The notes under the pieces: generated by a model
What the model saw: only the letters and a program-made list of their open reading frames with translations
Database searches by the model: none
Told to the model about the DNA's origin: nothing
Translations under genes and position numbers: made by a program
Assembly: GCA_964527535.1 (NCBI GenBank)
Contig: CAZGPW010000207.1
Span: 1-25,001, forward strand
Direction: 5' to 3'
Source of the DNA: JAQIBY01 sp964527535
Lineage (GTDB): Bacteria > Bacteroidota > Bacteroidia > Bacteroidales > ML635J-15
DNA: 25,001 nt
Shown: in pieces, positions 1 through 8,353 of the stretch
Numbering within the stretch: the stretch's first letter is position 1
How the letters are laid out: each line of letters opens with the position of its first letter

Positions 1-1
1 T

Positions 2-61
2 GTTGATAAAAATTATGGATTAGTTGCTACATTTGTTAAAAAATATGAAGCTTATGGTTGA
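2..61 (+). CDS. C-terminal fragment of an unidentified protein
   Basis: An open frame runs in from the left edge and ends with TGA at 59-61. It gives 19 residues ending in KKYEAYG. The other two plus-strand frames are closed by stops near the edge, and a good terminator follows about 35 bases later, which fits the end of a real gene. Too little is visible to assign a family. It could also be a chance open frame. Confidence 0.45.
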   Translation, partial: VDKNYGLVATFVKKYEAYG

Positions 62-92
62 TAGCCAGGAGGTTGTGTAAGTAAAATCCGTT

Positions 93-126
93 AAAAAAGC
101 CCTGATTATTTCAGGGCTTTTTTTTT
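93..126. terminator. Bidirectional intrinsic terminator
   Basis: An 8-bp perfect stem (AGCCCTGA at 98-105 with TCAGGGCT at 111-118) has a 5-base loop. It is followed by a run of T on the plus strand (118-126) and flanked by six A at 93-98, which become the T run on the minus strand. It lies between a gene ending at 61 (+) and one ending at 145 (-), so it can serve both convergent genes. Confidence 0.85.
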
Positions 127-144
127 AGACCGTAAAATAAGATA

Positions 145-3100
145 TTACAGTTTTTCAATGCGGATGGTGGCTGTTGAATCATCTACAAGCCTGAGTTTGA
201 CAAAATAGACACCGTTGCTGTAACCTGAAACATCCATTTGCATGTTGTTATCGGTCACATCGTAGGAGTCAATGATTTGTCCTGTCAGGGTGATAACATC
301 AATACGGTTTACATTTTCAATGTTTTCAATATTAATGTAATCAGCAGCGGGATTGGGATACACATTGAGATCAGCAATGAGGTCTTCATTGACACTTCCT
401 ACCACTTCAATGTCACTTTCTATCCGGTAATGCATGCTGAATGTACCATAACTGTAGTGCATCATACCATTGATGTTATAAAATTCATTGACTGCAGGTG
501 AAAAACTAAAGGCACCATTGTCTTTCATGTTGAGGGTATCTGTTCCAACAGCAACCTGCCATTCGCCGTATTGGTTTTCGTCTGTCACGCATTGAACATC
601 TTCAACGCGTACCAGCACAGATTCATAGGCTTCCGTATTGGCTTCAGGTACAGTTACCAGCGTTGGGCTGGCAATGGTACCACCAATATCAATGACAAGG
701 AAATCTTGAACTGATTCAAGTTGTGTCATGCTATAGGATTCATTAACGGTTCCTGTAACCCTTACAGAATCACCCATATCCGGTGAATTGGTATTGTCAT
801 AAACATAGAGGCCATTCCATGCGCCTGCACCATCCTGGAGATAATATCCTTCACCATAGGTTGATGTATTAAAATTGGCAGCAACCACACCTTTGACAGT
901 AACTACATCGCCATTGAGGGGGGAGTCGCCACCGGCAGAATACTGAATTTCATAAATAGAGGTAATTTCCGGATTCAGATCGACAGTAAAGGTCACACTT
1001 GAAGAGACGGCAGGACTCAGCGGATTTTCACTCATATCCACGAGTTCAAGCTCAACGGTATGGTCTCCTTCAGAAAGGCCAGTAGGTCCACCGGTAAAAG
1101 AAATCGGATCGTCTGTTGTTTGATAAGATACAGCACCTCCATCAATTGAATACGCAAGTTTTCCATCGGTACCAAGGGTAAAATTATTGACAGTAAAAAC
1201 CACATCAACAAAATCGGTATAAATAACGTCTCCATTTTCAGGATAACTGATGACGACCATAGGATCGGTACTTGCGCCAAGGTCTTCAATGTCGTCTGCA
1301 TCACGAGGCCAAATTTTCCATTCACTGAATGAATAAGTAGCAATACCAGTAACCCGGTAATCATTTCCCTCAGTTGGTGTATATGAAAATAATTCCTCAT
1401 CAATCAAAATGTTTCCTGAACCATCATTCAGAGGCCATTGACCGTAATCGTCAACAGGAGCGCTGTTAAGACCTTCAACCTGTACAAGTACAGACTCAAA
1501 TCCTTCATCACTGGCCTGACCTGTTGTAATTTCAGCAACAGCAGGTGTATGTCCGTTGGTAATGACAGTCATATCAGTTACACTGCTTATTTGCGTAACA
1601 TCGTAATATTCTTCAACAGTACCTGTAACAGTAACAGAATCGCCACGTGCTGGGCCTCCGCTTTGAGCGTAATAGACATAAACCCCATTCCATTCACCGG
1701 GGGCGTCCTGCATCCAAAAATTGTCGCCATCCACAGCGGTAACTATACCAGCAATGGTCACCTCCTGATCCACCATGGGAGAATCACCTGAAGGATCAGT
1801 GGTGTATTGGATATCATAAATGGATGTGGAACCACTTAAATTCACAGTAAAACTCACAGAAGCAGTGACCGCAGGTGTAAGTGGATTTCCTACATCATCG
1901 AGTAATTCCATGTCCACCGTGTGTGTATCTTCGGTAAGGCCGATCAGTGAAATGGGATCAGTAGTATAATGTGCCTGATCAGCACCACCATCCACAGAAT
2001 ATGAAAGGTAACCGTCACCAGTTCCGTCACCCAACACAAAATTCTGCACATTAAATTCAATATTCACGTCTGATGTATTGACAGTAGCACCATTAGAAGG
2101 GCTTGTGATGGCAAGATATGGTTCTGTGCCCACATCTTCAACAATATCTGCTTCTTCACGGACTGCTATCCGAAATGAACCATAAGCAAACATAAGCGGA
2201 GAAGTCACTGTGTAATCAAGTCCCTGAGTGGGGTAATACATATCAGCCAAACCATAGTCATCGATTTTGATTTCCCCTGAACCATCATCGAGAGGAAATT
2301 CACCATAATTGTCTTCAACAGTATCGTTGGTACATGTCCCTGTGGTTTCCAGCAATACACCTTCCCAGGCTTCTTCTCCGCAATCTCCGGTAGCGAGCAC
2401 TTCGGGAGCAGGTAATGTATTGCCACTGTTGTTAATTACAATGTTATCCTGCAGAATGGTTGTCAGGTTGCTGTTTTCACTTACGGTACCTGTAACGGTT
2501 ACGCTGTCGCCACGGGCAACACCGGTTCCTGCCACCCAAATTCCGTTCCATTCACCGGTTCCGTCCTGGATAACGTAATCGGACTCGTAAACAGCAGTAA
2601 CAATACCTGAAGTTTCAACGTATTCGCCTTCAACAGCGGAACCATTTCCACCACCATTTCCTGTTGTATCCTGAATTTCAGATATCAGGTATTCTGTTGG
2701 TGTGAGGGTTTCCCAGTTTTCAAAGCCGCCGTTGGGAACAAGGTTGGCTCCACCGTCTTCAGTAAAAGTGGCATTATCCAAAATAAGTGAAAAATCACCA
2801 TCAAATGTAACGCTTGTTTCATCGTAAAAGCGGAAGAAAAGTTGCGCCGTAGTTACACCTGATGGAACAGTGCCTGTCATTTCAACGGTTTCCCAGGTTT
2901 CACCATCGGATGAATATCCACCCCATTCATTGGTACCATCAAAATCAATGGCAATCCTGACTTTTCCGACAGAATCGTTGTCATAAGCATCAACAGAAGC
3001 AGTAAAAGAAGCCCCAGGCGTTACGGTAAAAGTAGTGGATACGACTTCAGTGTTTGATTGATCCTGGGTAGTACACAAAACTCCCAAAGCCGAGGTTCCC

Positions 3101-3237
3101 TCATTTACATTTGTTGTTTCCTGGGATAGTGTAACGTTACCCGGGTTTTCATTTGTCCAGTCTGTAAGTGTCTGTGCAGATACAAAAACACTTAAAATCA
3201 GTGCGGTAAAAATTAAAGTAATTTTTTTCATAAGCAT
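145..3237 (-). CDS. Secreted multidomain protein with three OB-like/Ig-like repeats and a T9SS sorting domain
   Basis: Predicted extracellular or surface protein exported by Sec and then the type IX secretion system. A signal peptide fills residues 1-21 (VFVSAQ cleavage region); translation may begin at Met1 or Met3. Residues about 23-160 resemble a jelly-roll carbohydrate-binding module. Three OB-fold-like units follow at about 183-368, 472-654 and 759-945; each carries an EIQ start, a GxVTA strand, a QDG/QDA turn and GDSVxVTGTV. Ig-like linkers lie at about 372-468 and 658-757. Residues about 953-1030 form a Por sorting domain (NVYPNPAADYINI ... GVYFVKL). These OB-like units resemble those placed before nuclease domains in secreted nucleases, but no nuclease or other catalytic domain is visible here. 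The role may be binding or adhesion; the ligand is unknown. The gene is monocistronic, and a near-consensus -7 box (TACTTTTA) lies at 3253-3260. Confidence 0.88.
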   Translation of the reverse strand: MLMKKITLIFTALILSVFVSAQTLTDWTNENPGNVTLSQETTNVNEGTSALGVLCTTQDQSNTEVVSTTFTVTPGASFTASVDAYDNDSVGKVRIAIDFDGTNEWGGYSSDGETWETVEMTGTVPSGVTTAQLFFRFYDETSVTFDGDFSLILDNATFTEDGGANLVPNGGFENWETLTPTEYLISEIQDTTGNGGGNGSAVEGEYVETSGIVTAVYESDYVIQDGTGEWNGIWVAGTGVARGDSVTVTGTVSENSNLTTILQDNIVINNSGNTLPAPEVLATGDCGEEAWEGVLLETTGTCTNDTVEDNYGEFPLDDGSGEIKIDDYGLADMYYPTQGLDYTVTSPLMFAYGSFRIAVREEADIVEDVGTEPYLAITSPSNGATVNTSDVNIEFNVQNFVLGDGTGDGYLSYSVDGGADQAHYTTDPISLIGLTEDTHTVDMELLDDVGNPLTPAVTASVSFTVNLSGSTSIYDIQYTTDPSGDSPMVDQEVTIAGIVTAVDGDNFWMQDAPGEWNGVYVYYAQSGGPARGDSVTVTGTVEEYYDVTQISSVTDMTVITNGHTPAVAEITTGQASDEGFESVLVQVEGLNSAPVDDYGQWPLNDGSGNILIDEELFSYTPTEGNDYRVTGIATYSFSEWKIWPRDADDIEDLGASTDPMVVISYPENGDVIYTDFVDVVFTVNNFTLGTDGKLAYSIDGGAVSYQTTDDPISFTGGPTGLSEGDHTVELELVDMSENPLSPAVSSSVTFTVDLNPEITSIYEIQYSAGGDSPLNGDVVTVKGVVAANFNTSTYGEGYYLQDGAGAWNGLYVYDNTNSPDMGDSVRVTGTVNESYSMTQLESVQDFLVIDIGGTIASPTLVTVPEANTEAYESVLVRVEDVQCVTDENQYGEWQVAVGTDTLNMKDNGAFSFSPAVNEFYNINGMMHYSYGTFSMHYRIESDIEVVGSVNEDLIADLNVYPNPAADYINIENIENVNRIDVITLTGQIIDSYDVTDNNMQMDVSGYSNGVYFVKLRLVDDSTATIRIEKL
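403..2691 (-). repeat. Three in-frame internal repeats of about 288 codons
   Basis: The OB-like plus Ig-like unit recurs with a period of 289 and 287 codons: unit 1 at 1825-2691, unit 2 at 964-1824, unit 3 at 403-963 without the Ig part. Units 2 and 3 are most alike (SIYDIQY/SIYEIQY, GDSPM/GDSPL, WNGVYVY/WNGLYVY, VTGTV). This points to intragenic duplication. The copies have diverged at the amino-acid level, so recent recombination is unlikely. Confidence 0.8.
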
Positions 3238-3321
3238 TATTTTTTTATTATGTAAAAGTATGAATTTAGAATGACTAATGTACTAAAATATTTAGGAAAG
3301 ACGAAGAATTTAACACAAATT

Positions 3322-3362
3322 TAAAATAAAAACTTCCGCTTTTGATGAAAAAAGCGGAAGTT
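3322..3362 (-). terminator. Intrinsic terminator of the MerR-Nif3-Zn-ribbon operon
   Basis: A 13-bp perfect stem (3331-3343 with 3350-3362, core ACTTCCGCTTT) has a 6-base loop. Read on the minus strand it is followed by a T-rich run (GTTTTTATTTT). It sits about 60 bases downstream of the zinc-ribbon gene stop. Confidence 0.85.
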
Positions 3363-3420
3363 ATAAGGTATTGACTTTTTTTAGTATTCAATTAGTTAAA
3401 ATTAAACTTTAATAAAAATT

Positions 3421-4680
3421 TTACTTTTTTGCTCCACCTTTTTTGGGTGTTGATTTTGATGTGTTTTTCTTTTTATTGGCAGCAGGTTTTTTAGCTGAGC
3501 TCGATTTTTTGCTTGCTCCCTTAGCAGATGTTTTCTTTTTAGCAGTTGATTTTGTGGGGGTTTTCTTTTTATCAGCAGGTTTTTTTGTTGCCGGAGTTGT
3601 TTTTTTTGTGGTTTTGGTTGTTTTTGCTGATGATGATTTCTTTTTGGCTGCAGATTTACCGGATGATGTAGATTTTTTAGCGGTAGCCTTTTTGGATTTT
3701 CCGGTACTTTTTGCTGCTGTTTTCTTTTTGGCAGTTTCTTTACTTTTTGTTTTCGAGGCCGGCTTTTTGGCTGCTGGTTTGGCAGCTGTTTCTTTTTTGG
3801 CAGCTGTTTTCGTTACTTTGCTTTCCGATTTTATTGATGGCGTTTCTTTTTTCCTTTTTGATGATTTTTTCCGGGTGGTTTTTTTCTCTTTGGCTTTTTG
3901 CCGTTCCGCGTGTTGAGCGGCTTTTTCTTCATCCATATCGGGATCTACTAATACCCTGCCACAGAATTCACAGACAATGATCTTTTTCCGGCTCCGGATA
4001 TCCAATTGCCGTTGGGGTGGGATTTTATTAAAACATCCACCACAGGCGTCACGTTCTACAGTTACAACAGCCAGGCCATTGAGGGCATTGTTCCTGATGC
4101 GTTTATAAGCTGTCAGCAAGCGTGGTTCAATTTTCTCAGCAATTTTTTCTGAACGTGTTATTAACTCAGCCTCTTCTTTTTCATTTTCCCTTGTAATTTC
4201 TTTAAGTTCAGCTTTTTTATGCTCAAGGTCGTCTTTAGTGTCATTCATTTTAGCCGTAGAAGCTTCAATCAGTTCCTCTTTCTTTTCAATTTCTTCTTTG
4301 TACTTTTTAATGTTCTTTTCACTCAGCTCAATTTCGAGGTTTTGATATTCCACTTCTTTCATGAGCGATTCAAACTCACGGTTGTTTCTAACCTTTTTTT
4401 GTTGTTCCTCGTATTTTTTAATCAATTGTTGTGCGTTGATAATTTTTTCCTCTTCTGCCTTAATGGATTTTTGCAAATTATCCACATCTGCCTGAAGGTT
4501 ATTAACGCGTGTCTGCAACCCCTCAAAAGCATCTTCAAGGTCTTGCACTTCAAGCGGAAGTTCACCCCTTAAAATTTTGAGGTTGTTGATTGCGGAATCC
4601 GTTTTCTGGAGTTCATACAATGCACGTAGTTTTTCTTCTACTGTCATATTTGCCGGATTATTCGTTGTTCCCTTTGCCAT
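3421..4680 (-). CDS. Coiled-coil C4 zinc-ribbon protein with lysine-rich histone-H1-like tail
   Basis: Residues about 14-195 form a long charged coiled-coil hairpin. A four-cysteine zinc ribbon follows, with C213xxC216 and C237xxC240 (CGGC ... CEFC), as in the DUF164/zf-RING_7 (CT398-like) family. The usual family protein stops near this point, at about 240-260 residues. Here a further 170 residues (about 249-419) are almost only Lys, Ala, Ser, Thr and Pro in AAKK/KKTS-type motifs, like bacterial histone-H1-like proteins, which suggests nucleic-acid binding. I chose the ATG at 4680; the TTG six bases upstream at 4686 would overlap the Nif3 stop. Only two bases separate it from Nif3, so the two are translationally linked. 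This neighbourhood with Nif3 is common in Bacteroidota. The exact function is unknown. Confidence 0.9.
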   Translation of the reverse strand: MAKGTTNNPANMTVEEKLRALYELQKTDSAINNLKILRGELPLEVQDLEDAFEGLQTRVNNLQADVDNLQKSIKAEEEKIINAQQLIKKYEEQQKKVRNNREFESLMKEVEYQNLEIELSEKNIKKYKEEIEKKEELIEASTAKMNDTKDDLEHKKAELKEITRENEKEEAELITRSEKIAEKIEPRLLTAYKRIRNNALNGLAVVTVERDACGGCFNKIPPQRQLDIRSRKKIIVCEFCGRVLVDPDMDEEKAAQHAERQKAKEKKTTRKKSSKRKKETPSIKSESKVTKTAAKKETAAKPAAKKPASKTKSKETAKKKTAAKSTGKSKKATAKKSTSSGKSAAKKKSSSAKTTKTTKKTTPATKKPADKKKTPTKSTAKKKTSAKGASKKSSSAKKPAANKKKNTSKSTPKKGGAKK

Positions 4681-4682
4681 AA

Positions 4683-5783
4683 TCAATAATAGTTAACAGG
4701 GTTGGTATTAATATTTGAAAATTGGACTGCAAATTTAGGGAATTTTTTCTGAATCACATAAGAAAACACATCTTTTGTGAATTGTTCTGTTTCATAGTGC
4801 CCGGCATCAATGATCATGATTTTGTTTTCAGCGTCAAAAAATTCATGGTATTTCACATCGGCCGTAAGGATGGCATCAACATTGGCAGCAATGGCCTTTT
4901 TGATCAAAAACGACCCCGTTCCACCACAAACAGCCATGGTTTCAATGCTCAATTTTGGAGGTTTAGTATATCGCAGGTGGGGTTGTCCGAGTACCTCTGT
5001 TAATTTTTTCAGCAGATGTTCGGGAGAAAGCGGTTTTGTTAATTTGCCTGATATACCAATGCCAACCTGGTTCCATGAATTTTCAAGGCTTATAATGTCA
5101 TAGGCTACTTCTTCGTATGGATGTGCCTCAATGACGGCATTGATAATTTTTGATTCAAGGTGTTCAGGAAAAACAACTTCGATGCGGTTTTCAGCTTCAA
5201 AATGGGTATCGCCAATATCACCTACAAAAGGGTCGGTATTTTGGCCGGCTTTGAAACTCCCGGTGCCTTGTACATTAAAAGAACAATTGTTGTAATTGCC
5301 TATGTTTCCACCTCCTGCTTCAAACGCAGCGTTTCTGACTTTGTCTGCGTAATCGTTCGGAACAAACACGTACAATTTTTTCAGCAATCCTTTCCGTGGA
5401 CTTAAAATAGAAATGTATTCCAGCCCAATTTTTTCTGCCAGGATATGGTTAACGCCACCAGCCACCGCATCTACATTGGTATGTGCAGCATACAAGGCTA
5501 CATCATTTTTTATGGCCTTTATCACAGCCCTTTCAACATAATTGCTTCCGGTGATTTTTTTAAGTCCCTTAAAGATAATGGGATGATGGGATACGATTAA
5601 ACCGGCTCCTCTTTTTACAGCTTCATCCACAACGCTTTCGGTCACATCAACGGAAAGCAAAACAGATTCAATTTTCTTATCAGGAGAGCCAATGATTAAT
5701 CCGGCATTATCGTAAGATTCCTGGTAATGAACGGGGGCAAAATCCTCAAGGGGTTGAATAATCTCTTTAATCTGAAGTTTCAT
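4683..5783 (-). CDS. Nif3-like dinuclear metal-centre protein (YbgI/YqfO type with PII-like insert)
   Basis: Member of the Nif3/YbgI family, which forms a toroidal hexamer with a dinuclear metal site; the physiological substrate is unsettled. Visible metal motifs are SHHPIIF (H66, H67), AAHTNVD (H101, D105) and the C-terminal DAGHYETE. At 366 residues it is the long form: about 100 extra residues between the two halves (roughly 125-230, containing VFVPNDYADKVRNAAFEAGG and AHPYEEVAYD) match the PII/CutA-like insert of YqfO proteins. I chose the ATG at 5783 because the residue order MKLQIKEIIQPLEDFAP fits the family start; a TTG lies three codons upstream. It is co-transcribed with the MerR gene (49-base gap) and the zinc-ribbon gene. 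Confidence 0.92.
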   Translation of the reverse strand: MKLQIKEIIQPLEDFAPVHYQESYDNAGLIIGSPDKKIESVLLSVDVTESVVDEAVKRGAGLIVSHHPIIFKGLKKITGSNYVERAVIKAIKNDVALYAAHTNVDAVAGGVNHILAEKIGLEYISILSPRKGLLKKLYVFVPNDYADKVRNAAFEAGGGNIGNYNNCSFNVQGTGSFKAGQNTDPFVGDIGDTHFEAENRIEVVFPEHLESKIINAVIEAHPYEEVAYDIISLENSWNQVGIGISGKLTKPLSPEHLLKKLTEVLGQPHLRYTKPPKLSIETMAVCGGTGSFLIKKAIAANVDAILTADVKYHEFFDAENKIMIIDAGHYETEQFTKDVFSYVIQKKFPKFAVQFSNINTNPVNYY

Positions 5784-5832
5784 TGTTGACAAATTTTAAG
5801 GGTTTTACTGCTGCAATAATAAAAACAGGTAA

Positions 5833-6162
5833 CTAATCCAGGTTGGATTTTAGTGCTTCCAATTTACTGCGAATGTTTTTCAGCGTATTGACAATCTGAA
5901 ATTTATTTTCAGTGGTTTCCGGTTGATTTTTCAAAAGATTTTTAGCTCCGCTAAGTGTCATCCCTCTTTCCTTTACCAGATGATATATTTTATGAAAATG
6001 TTCAATATCTTTTTGAGTAAACATACGTTGTCCCCGGGAATTTTTGTGGGGTTTAATCACCGGAAATTCTTTTTCCCAATACCGGATCAAAGATGCATTG
6101 ACACCAAACCTGTCAGCTACTTCTCCAATTGAATAATACAATTTATCTTTTTTGTTGGTCAT
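5833..6162 (-). CDS. MerR-family transcriptional regulator
   Basis: A 109-residue protein with an N-terminal MerR winged helix at about 9-75 (YYSIGEVADRFGVNASLIRYWEKEF, then KNSRGQRMFTQKDIEHFHKI). The short C-terminal helix ends in KNIRSKLEALKSNLD. There is no ligand-binding domain and no cysteine-based metal site. Small MerR proteins of this type are found next to zinc-ribbon and Nif3-like genes in Bacteroidota; the targets are not known. It is the first gene of a three-gene unit. A -7 box at 6191-6198 and a 7-bp palindrome at 6216-6233 upstream suggest possible autoregulation. Confidence 0.9.
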   Translation of the reverse strand: MTNKKDKLYYSIGEVADRFGVNASLIRYWEKEFPVIKPHKNSRGQRMFTQKDIEHFHKIYHLVKERGMTLSGAKNLLKNQPETTENKFQIVNTLKNIRSKLEALKSNLD

Positions 6163-6190
6163 GATGCCTGATAATGTATTGTAATTATTA

Positions 6191-6198
6191 CAAAGATA
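6191..6198 (-). promoter_or_regulatory. Predicted -7 box for the MerR-Nif3-Zn-ribbon operon
   Basis: On the minus strand the sequence is TATCTTTG, a perfect TAnnTTTG Bacteroidota -7 box, 28 bases before the MerR ATG. The -33 region lacks TTTG and is instead occupied by the palindrome at 6216-6233. Confidence 0.6.
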
Positions 6199-6215
6199 AT
6201 AAGCAAAAAGAATTA

Positions 6216-6233
6216 TGCAATATTTTTATTGCA
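6216..6233. promoter_or_regulatory. Palindrome overlapping the -33 region of the MerR promoter
   Basis: TGCAATA at 6216-6222 and TATTGCA at 6227-6233 form a perfect 7+7 inverted repeat around four T. Its place, about 18 bases upstream of the -7 box, suits an operator for the MerR-like protein. It could instead be a weak terminator for the mmdB gene ending at 6291, but it is AT-rich and lacks a clean T run. Confidence 0.4.
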
Positions 6234-6290
6234 CGGCATATCGAAAATGGAATAACAAAAAAGATTCAAGCCCTAATATATACCTGTTAA

Positions 6291-7913
6291 TTACATTAAA
6301 AAGCTGAGCAGGATACCGGCACCCACAGCGGAACCGATAACACCTGATACATTTGGGGCCATTGCCTGCATGAGCAGATGATTTGAAGTATCTTCTTTAA
6401 GTCCCATTTCCTGAACAACCCGGGCTGAATCAGGAACAGCAGAAACACCTGCTGCGCCAACCATTGGATTTATAGGATTGTCTTTGGGTGAAAACCAGTT
6501 CATTATTTTGGCGAATGTCAATCCCATGGCAGTAGCAAACATAAAGGACAGGGCTCCCATGATAAATATTAAAATAGAATCAGAGGTAAGAAATACATCA
6601 GCCTGGGTGGAAGCCCCGACTGTCAGTCCAAGCAAAATCGTAATTGTATCCACGAGAGCATTTCCGGCTGTATCAGCTAACCTGCGTGTTACACCACTTT
6701 CTTTCAGGATATTGCCAAAGAAGAGCATACCAAGCAATGGCAAAGAGGTAGGTGAAATATAAGCGGTTAATAACAATCCCACAATCGGGAAAATTACTTT
6801 TTCAAGTTTGGATACAGCACGCGGCGCTTTCATTTTAATAAGGCGTTCCCGTTTTGATGTTAGTAATTTAATGATCGGAGGTTGGATAACCGGAACAAGC
6901 GCCATATATGAATAAGCCGCAATGGCAATGGGGCCAATCAGGTTTTTAACGGTTTCACCATTGGCCATAACATTGACACCATTGGCAAGTTTTGAAGACA
7001 CGAAAATAGCAGTTGGTCCATCTGCTCCGCCGATGATGCCAATAGCACCGGCTTCGGGGGGAGCAAAACCAACAGCAAGTGCGAGCAGAAAAGTGGCAAA
7101 AATACCAAATTGTGCTGCAGCACCAAGCAACATTAATCTGGGTTTTGATATCAGCGATGAAAAATCTGTCATGGCTCCAATACCGAGAAAAATCAGAGGC
7201 GGATACCATCCCTGAACCACCCCACTGTATAGAATATTCATTACCGAACCAGGCTCATAAACCCCCAGTTTAAGGTTAAAATCCACGGCCTGGAACATGG
7301 GAATATTCCCGATAATAATTCCCACTCCAATGGGGATCAACAAGAGTGGTTCATAGTGAAATCTGATGGCAAGGAAAATAAATATCAGGCCCACCAGCAG
7401 CATAACAAAATGTCCTGATTTGGCATTGGCAAACCCGGTAAACTCCCAGAAGTTTTTTAGTCCTGCTACTGCAGCGCTGTTGTTTTTATACATATAGCCA
7501 TCGCTGAGTACCAGTTTCCCATCCTGTAATGTACCTGTTCTTATACCCAGCTTTATAGTATCATCCGTGGTTTTATATCCTGCTTGCAGGTTATCAGGAT
7601 CTGTATTGATGCTGTAATGCACAACATGTTTGGGGTTGAATTTCATGATAATTTTACCTCCGGATATCGACCAGTGTCCTGAATATCTGGCTTTGGCAGA
7701 ATCCATAAAGAAGGTATAATCGTTCTTAAAGGTAATGGTTTTATAGCGTTTTACAGAGTCTTTAGATTCTCCAACGGGATTAGGGATATATCCATCTGAC
7801 CTGTTTAACCATTTGCCTTGTGTAAGATCATCGGGTTTAATCTCTCCTGCCGACACCAGTTGTGTCATCATCACAACTAAAACAACAAGCCATCCAAAAA
7901 ATTTCTTCATCAT
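6291..7913 (-). CDS. mmdB: Methylmalonyl-CoA decarboxylase beta subunit, Na+-translocating, with N-terminal lipocalin-like domain
   Basis: Membrane subunit of the OadB/GcdB/MmdB family that couples decarboxylation of carboxybiotin to Na+ export. Core motifs are present: GGADGPTAIF (D298), FLGIGAMTDF (D250) and, near the C terminus, NPMVGAAGVSAVPDSARV. The core with its many membrane segments starts near residue 155 (FWEFTG ... HFVMLLVGLIFIFLAI). Ahead of it is an extra segment: a signal peptide at 1-22 and about 125 residues of beta-rich sequence (LTQGKWLNR ... YTFFMDSAKARYSGHWSISG ... DGKLVLSDGYMY) that resembles small lipocalin-like domains. If exported, it would sit in the periplasm. ATG codons at 7913 and 7910 are both possible starts. 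It is the last gene of the mmd operon, 8 bases after the biotin carrier. Confidence 0.93.
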   Translation of the reverse strand: MMKKFFGWLVVLVVMMTQLVSAGEIKPDDLTQGKWLNRSDGYIPNPVGESKDSVKRYKTITFKNDYTFFMDSAKARYSGHWSISGGKIIMKFNPKHVVHYSINTDPDNLQAGYKTTDDTIKLGIRTGTLQDGKLVLSDGYMYKNNSAAVAGLKNFWEFTGFANAKSGHFVMLLVGLIFIFLAIRFHYEPLLLIPIGVGIIIGNIPMFQAVDFNLKLGVYEPGSVMNILYSGVVQGWYPPLIFLGIGAMTDFSSLISKPRLMLLGAAAQFGIFATFLLALAVGFAPPEAGAIGIIGGADGPTAIFVSSKLANGVNVMANGETVKNLIGPIAIAAYSYMALVPVIQPPIIKLLTSKRERLIKMKAPRAVSKLEKVIFPIVGLLLTAYISPTSLPLLGMLFFGNILKESGVTRRLADTAGNALVDTITILLGLTVGASTQADVFLTSDSILIFIMGALSFMFATAMGLTFAKIMNWFSPKDNPINPMVGAAGVSAVPDSARVVQEMGLKEDTSNHLLMQAMAPNVSGVIGSAVGAGILLSFLM

Positions 7914-7921
7914 TCCGGTTT

Positions 7922-8341
7922 TTACTGAATTTCTATCAAAATATCATTTTGCAACACGGCATCCCCTTCACTGACTTTCAAAGATTTAACCACCCCTTCC
8001 ACATCAGCCAATACATTGTTTTCCATTTTCATGGCTTCCATCACCAACAATACATCACCCTTTTTCACTTCATCCCCTTCTTTTACTTTTAGGTTTAAAA
8101 TGTTTCCCGGCAAAGGGGCTTTTATCTGACTGAATTTCTTATCGCTGGAAAGTGGTTTTGTCTCTTTTGGCGGTGGTGCGGTTTTTTTAACGATGGTAGG
8201 TGTTTTTTGCTTTTGGACTTCTTTTTCGAGTTCCACCTGATAATGTGTGCCATTTACCTCGAGTTCTGCAATCTTTCCTTCAACAGATTGCACCTCCACT
8301 TCGTATAAATTCCCGTTAATTTTAAATTTAAACTTCTTCAT
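7922..8341 (-). CDS. mmdC: Biotin carboxyl carrier subunit of methylmalonyl-CoA decarboxylase
   Basis: A 139-residue biotinyl carrier protein. It takes the carboxyl group from the carboxyltransferase and presents it to the membrane beta subunit. The C-terminal biotinyl domain (about 72-139) contains the biotin site VMEAMKMEN with Lys105. A short N-terminal beta segment (1-40) and a Pro/Lys linker (45-68: TAPPPKETKP) precede it, as in the gamma subunits of malonate and methylmalonyl-CoA decarboxylases. Translation starts at ATG 8341. It lies 12 bases after the OadG-like gene and 8 bases before the beta subunit. Confidence 0.93.
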   Translation of the reverse strand: MKKFKFKINGNLYEVEVQSVEGKIAELEVNGTHYQVELEKEVQKQKTPTIVKKTAPPPKETKPLSSDKKFSQIKAPLPGNILNLKVKEGDEVKKGDVLLVMEAMKMENNVLADVEGVVKSLKVSEGDAVLQNDILIEIQ

Positions 8342-8353
8342 GAAAAATTTCTT

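Noticed and set aside
145..3237. Calling the large secreted protein a nuclease
   Set aside because: The OB-like units are often found in nucleases, but no catalytic nuclease motif could be seen.
3443..3916. Long plus-strand open frame opposite the lysine-rich tail
   Set aside because: Its Phe/Leu/Val-rich product is the antisense of Lys/Ala codons; the minus-strand reading has a clear domain and operon context.
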